A program made the position numbers and the translations under genes. From Thermoproteota archaeon (GTDB taxonomy: Archaea > Korarchaeota > Korarchaeia > Korarchaeales > Korarchaeaceae): a stretch of DNA of 12,488 nt. The stretch covers positions 1 to 12,488 of the forward strand of contig QMVU01000007.1 of assembly GCA_003661265.1 (NCBI GenBank), in the 5' to 3' direction. Within the stretch, counting starts at the first letter, position 1, and every line of letters begins with the position of its first letter. This document shows, one piece after another, positions 10,752 to 12,488 of this stretch. The notes under the pieces were generated by a model that was not told the origin of the DNA, searched no databases, and was given only the letters and a program-made list of their open reading frames with translations.

Positions 10752-11159
10752 GCAAAAAGAAAGGAGGTAATAGATATGAAATATTTGTGCGAGGTTCATG
10801 TAACGGTAACAGCCGAAGTTGCGTTTGATGCAGAGTTGAATGTGATAGCGGAGTTCGAGGATGGGCAATTGCTGGCTGAAAGGTATGATATGCCCTCTTT
10901 CTCGGATATTAGCTTAAGCGGTCAGGTCGAGCTGGAAATAGAGGCAGAGAATGAAGAAGAAGCAGAGAGAATTGCAATTGAGCAAGTTGAGGACGAATCC
11001 AAGTGGGAGGTCAAGTCGTATGTGATAGGGCAAAATGTATTTTCAACATATGTGAAGGAGGCGACTGTTGATAGCATTGAAGTGACTTCAGAAGGTTAAA
11101 GGTGGGAAGCTTTGGATGGATTTTTAAGCAAGAAGAAAGGAGGTGATGGTAATGAAATA
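10725..11159 (+). repeat. 58-base direct duplication including the ligase tail and next ribosome site
   Basis: Bases 10725-10783 (ligase end, stop, spacer, ribosome site, start) recur at 11102-11159. Both read (A/G)TGGGAAGCT(A/T)TGGATGGA, then TTTTTAAGCAA, then GAAAGGAGGT and ATGAAATA. Even at protein level the ligase end GSYGWTF-stop becomes GSFGWIF-stop. The copies flank the gene at 10776-11099, so a cassette was probably duplicated or inserted by recombination. Confidence 0.75.
10776..11099 (+). CDS. Acidic, mostly beta hypothetical protein
   Basis: This protein has 107 residues, strongly acidic (EIEAENEEEAERIAIEQVED). The opening MKYLCEVHVTVTAEVAFDAE and the SLSGQVELEI strand suggest a beta-sheet followed by a helix; EAENEEEAERIA resembles the strand-helix unit seen in many small phage proteins. 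AAAGGAGG precedes the ATG. It is bracketed by the 58-base duplication. No catalytic motif; function unknown. Confidence 0.7.
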   Translation: MKYLCEVHVTVTAEVAFDAELNVIAEFEDGQLLAERYDMPSFSDISLSGQVELEIEAENEEEAERIAIEQVEDESKWEVKSYVIGQNVFSTYVKEATVDSIEVTSEG

Positions 11160-11400
11160 CGCAGTAAATATTGCCGATTTAACAAAAGATCTGATCCTCG
11201 CTCAATTCCTCTTTCAGCCAATGATCAAGAATCGTATAATTGTAGATGTAGAACGAGGAATGATAGATGGTAAGGCAGTAATCCTTGAGGATTGTGATGA
11301 AAAGAAATTTGAAGCAATAAGAGATATCGTTCGGAAAAAATATAACAAAAATGAATTTCGCCTCTATGAATGGAAAAAGAAAAGATGGGTTAGGAAATAA
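11152..11400 (+). CDS. Hypothetical small protein
   Basis: This protein has 82 residues from ATG 11152. In-frame GTG 11143 and ATG 11146 are too close to AGGAGG (11138-11143), while 11152 gives 8 bases. Contains IADLTKDLILAQFLFQPMIK, MIDGKAVILEDCDEKKFEAI and a basic tail (YEWKKKRWVRK). Alternating strand and helix, no Cys pairs. It starts in the second copy of the duplicated ribosome cassette. Confidence 0.7.
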   Translation: MKYAVNIADLTKDLILAQFLFQPMIKNRIIVDVERGMIDGKAVILEDCDEKKFEAIRDIVRKKYNKNEFRLYEWKKKRWVRK

Positions 11401-11421
11401 AAACAAAGAGGAGGTGATACT

Positions 11422-11655
11422 ATGATAAAAATTGAACTGGATCAGGAACAAAGATATTTCCTCAATGGCAAAGTAGTACACGCGGTCTGGATATTTATTA
11501 TAAAGAGAGGAGAAACATCAATAGGAAAAGTTGAACTGGATAGCAGCGGAAATGTAAGTTTTGATTTCAGACAAACTTCCCTTTCAGTTGATCTTCTCAA
11601 GGAAATCTTACCGCACTTAGAACAACATCTAACCAAGTACAGGAAGGAGGTTTAA
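11422..11655 (+). CDS. Hypothetical small protein
   Basis: Seventy-seven residues, mostly beta: KIELDQEQRYFLNGKVVHAV, WIFIIKRGETSIGKVELDSS and FDFRQTSLSVDLLKEILPHL at the end. GAGGAGGTGATACT precedes the ATG. The next gene starts two bases after its stop; the end codons (RKEV-stop) form that gene's ribosome site. Family not recognised. Confidence 0.7.
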   Translation: MIKIELDQEQRYFLNGKVVHAVWIFIIKRGETSIGKVELDSSGNVSFDFRQTSLSVDLLKEILPHLEQHLTKYRKEV

Positions 11656-11657
11656 CA

Positions 11658-11849
11658 ATGAATTGCACTTACTGTATTCATTGCAAGGTCAAGAAGGAAG
11701 ACATTGATCAGTATGTTGTGTATTGCAAGAAAGGTCGCTGGGGAGTTGCCAAGATGAGGTTTGATCATTTACCAAGAATTCAGGAAGTGGAAAAGAAGAG
11801 AGGAGCTCACATCTTCTTTGTAAAATGCCCAGACTTTGAGGAGGTGTAA
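11658..11849 (+). CDS. Small zinc-binding protein, CxxCxxC...C...CPDF type
   Basis: This protein has 63 residues. Cys3, Cys6, Cys9 (CTYCIHC), Cys23 (YCKKGRWG) and Cys57 (KCPDFEE). This pattern is typical of short four- or five-Cys proteins on plasmids and phages that probably bind one zinc; no function is established. AAGGAGGTTTAAC precedes the ATG. Its last codons contain the GGAGGTGTAAAAATG cassette of the next gene. Confidence 0.75.
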   Translation: MNCTYCIHCKVKKEDIDQYVVYCKKGRWGVAKMRFDHLPRIQEVEKKRGAHIFFVKCPDFEEV

Positions 11850-11851
11850 AA

Positions 11852-12115
11852 ATGGAAAACAAAAAAGCTTTTGCAGTAAAGTTTCAATGTCACAACTGTG
11901 GGTATTCTTGGTGGGAAGAATTCTGTAAAGGGGATATTGTTTATAATGAGCAATGGGGTATTAGAGGTTCATATGTAAGGGATCGTCGGTGTACAGGTGG
12001 AATGAATTGTCCATACTGCCGACGCGTTAAATGCCCTGTTTGTGAAGCAGAAAAACAGGTTTCTATAAAAGAGCGAAAGCCTTTAATCTTTCCTGACAAC
12101 TCTTCGGAGGAATAA
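11852..12115 (+). CDS. Zinc-ribbon protein
   Basis: This protein has 87 residues. C13-HN-C16-G, lone Cys25 and Cys47, then C53-PY-C56 and C61-PV-C64. Aromatic residues lie between the pairs (YSWWEEF). The C-terminal tail (KERKPLIFPDN) is polar. The ligand spacing permits two zinc ions. It belongs to a class of small ribbons seen in phage and plasmid operons; a role in transcription or in nucleic-acid binding is plausible but unproven. AGGAGGTGT precedes the ATG. Confidence 0.75.
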   Translation: MENKKAFAVKFQCHNCGYSWWEEFCKGDIVYNEQWGIRGSYVRDRRCTGGMNCPYCRRVKCPVCEAEKQVSIKERKPLIFPDNSSEE

Positions 12116-12117
12116 AA

Positions 12118-12488
12118 ATGGCTTACAGCAATTGGGGAGCCAAAGTTTGGAAAAATGGAAAGCCTTGTCCCGAGCGATGTGACATACCAGTTTTCAGAGA
12201 ACCAATTCTTGGATATGCCGAACCGGGAGTTCAGAAGTTCTGGACGGAATTACTTAGGCTTAAAGCAGAAGGCAAGTTAACAGAAGAAGATCCTCGCTTG
12301 TATCCATTTCATTGTGTATTAGGTGATGGGCCAGTTCGTTTAGTTGGTTACAAAAATTGGGGAGAACTTTACATAATTGATAGTGAAAAACCGATTAGGT
12401 CAGACTTGGGTTTAGATGAAGAATACGAATGTACAAAAGAAGAGTTTGAATATGAGTACAAAGGAAGGAAATATAAGATTTTTGCAGA
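12118..12488 (+). CDS. Phage/plasmid 'YSNWGA' family protein, 3' end cut by the window
   Basis: The frame is open from ATG 12118 to the end of the window (123 full codons). It begins MAYSNWGAKVWKNGKP and contains FHCVLGDGPVRLVGYKNWGE, then LYIIDSEKP. The SNWGA opening and the 'VLGDGPVRL-GYK' segment match a family I recall in phages and plasmids of diverse bacteria, whose function is unknown. TCGGAGGAATAAAA precedes the ATG, two bases after the previous stop. The ORF is not complete here. Confidence 0.75.
   Translation, partial: MAYSNWGAKVWKNGKPCPERCDIPVFREPILGYAEPGVQKFWTELLRLKAEGKLTEEDPRLYPFHCVLGDGPVRLVGYKNWGELYIIDSEKPIRSDLGLDEEYECTKEEFEYEYKGRKYKIFA

Overview
The window looks like part of a bacterial mobile element, most likely a phage or prophage or a large plasmid, from an anaerobic, possibly thermophilic Firmicute-like host. 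This is inferred from sequence style only. Shine-Dalgarno sites are very strong (AAAGGAGGTG before most rightward genes) and several promoters fit a sigma-70 type consensus (TTGACA/TATAAT). Almost every gene is short (30-226 codons), tightly packed and on one strand. Many products are small Cys-pair proteins of the kind carried by phages and plasmids of such hosts. There are no structural, lysis, integrase, polymerase or conjugation genes, so phage versus plasmid is undecided.

Layout. (1) 1-3563: a rightward run of small genes. It includes several likely zinc proteins, a protein made of two tandem copies of one domain, and three paralogues of a family I do not recognise (signature YCH-x3-C ... 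H-x2-C ... L-x-LD-x2-IAW). It ends with a two-helix membrane protein of 55 residues. (2) 3597-4244: a leftward PP-loop protein of the PAPS-reductase family, convergent with the first block across a long hairpin. It has no visible ribosome binding site. (3) 4245-5171: more than 900 bases with no convincing gene. This holds a probable free-standing structured RNA (about 4381-4523, with its own promoter and terminator), a pair of direct repeats around it, a polypyrimidine tract of about 200 bases, and a perfect-consensus promoter that runs straight into a bidirectional terminator. (4) 5172-5669: two small leftward genes whose transcript carries long mutually exclusive complementary segments next to a ribosome binding site. 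(5) 5680-6157: a repeat-dense control region with four sets of short repeats, a strong rightward promoter framed by TTTTGCGC/GCGCAAAA, and a GC-rich leader that can fold in two exclusive ways. (6) 6158-12488: a long rightward array of about 20 small genes. The only enzyme I can name there is a minimal ATP-dependent polynucleotide ligase (10134-10751); the others include recognisable but uncharacterised phage/plasmid families and zinc-ribbon proteins. One gene (6496-6644) appears frameshifted.

How it may work together (inference): 5172-6157 looks like a control and/or replication region from which a small leftward module and the large rightward early-type operon diverge. The ligase fits DNA replication or repair, and the small zinc proteins fit host-takeover or regulatory roles. 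The most unusual content is RNA-level: the 4381-4523 RNA, the leftward transcript with competing duplexes, and the switch-like leader at 6090-6144. None of these match an RNA family I know.
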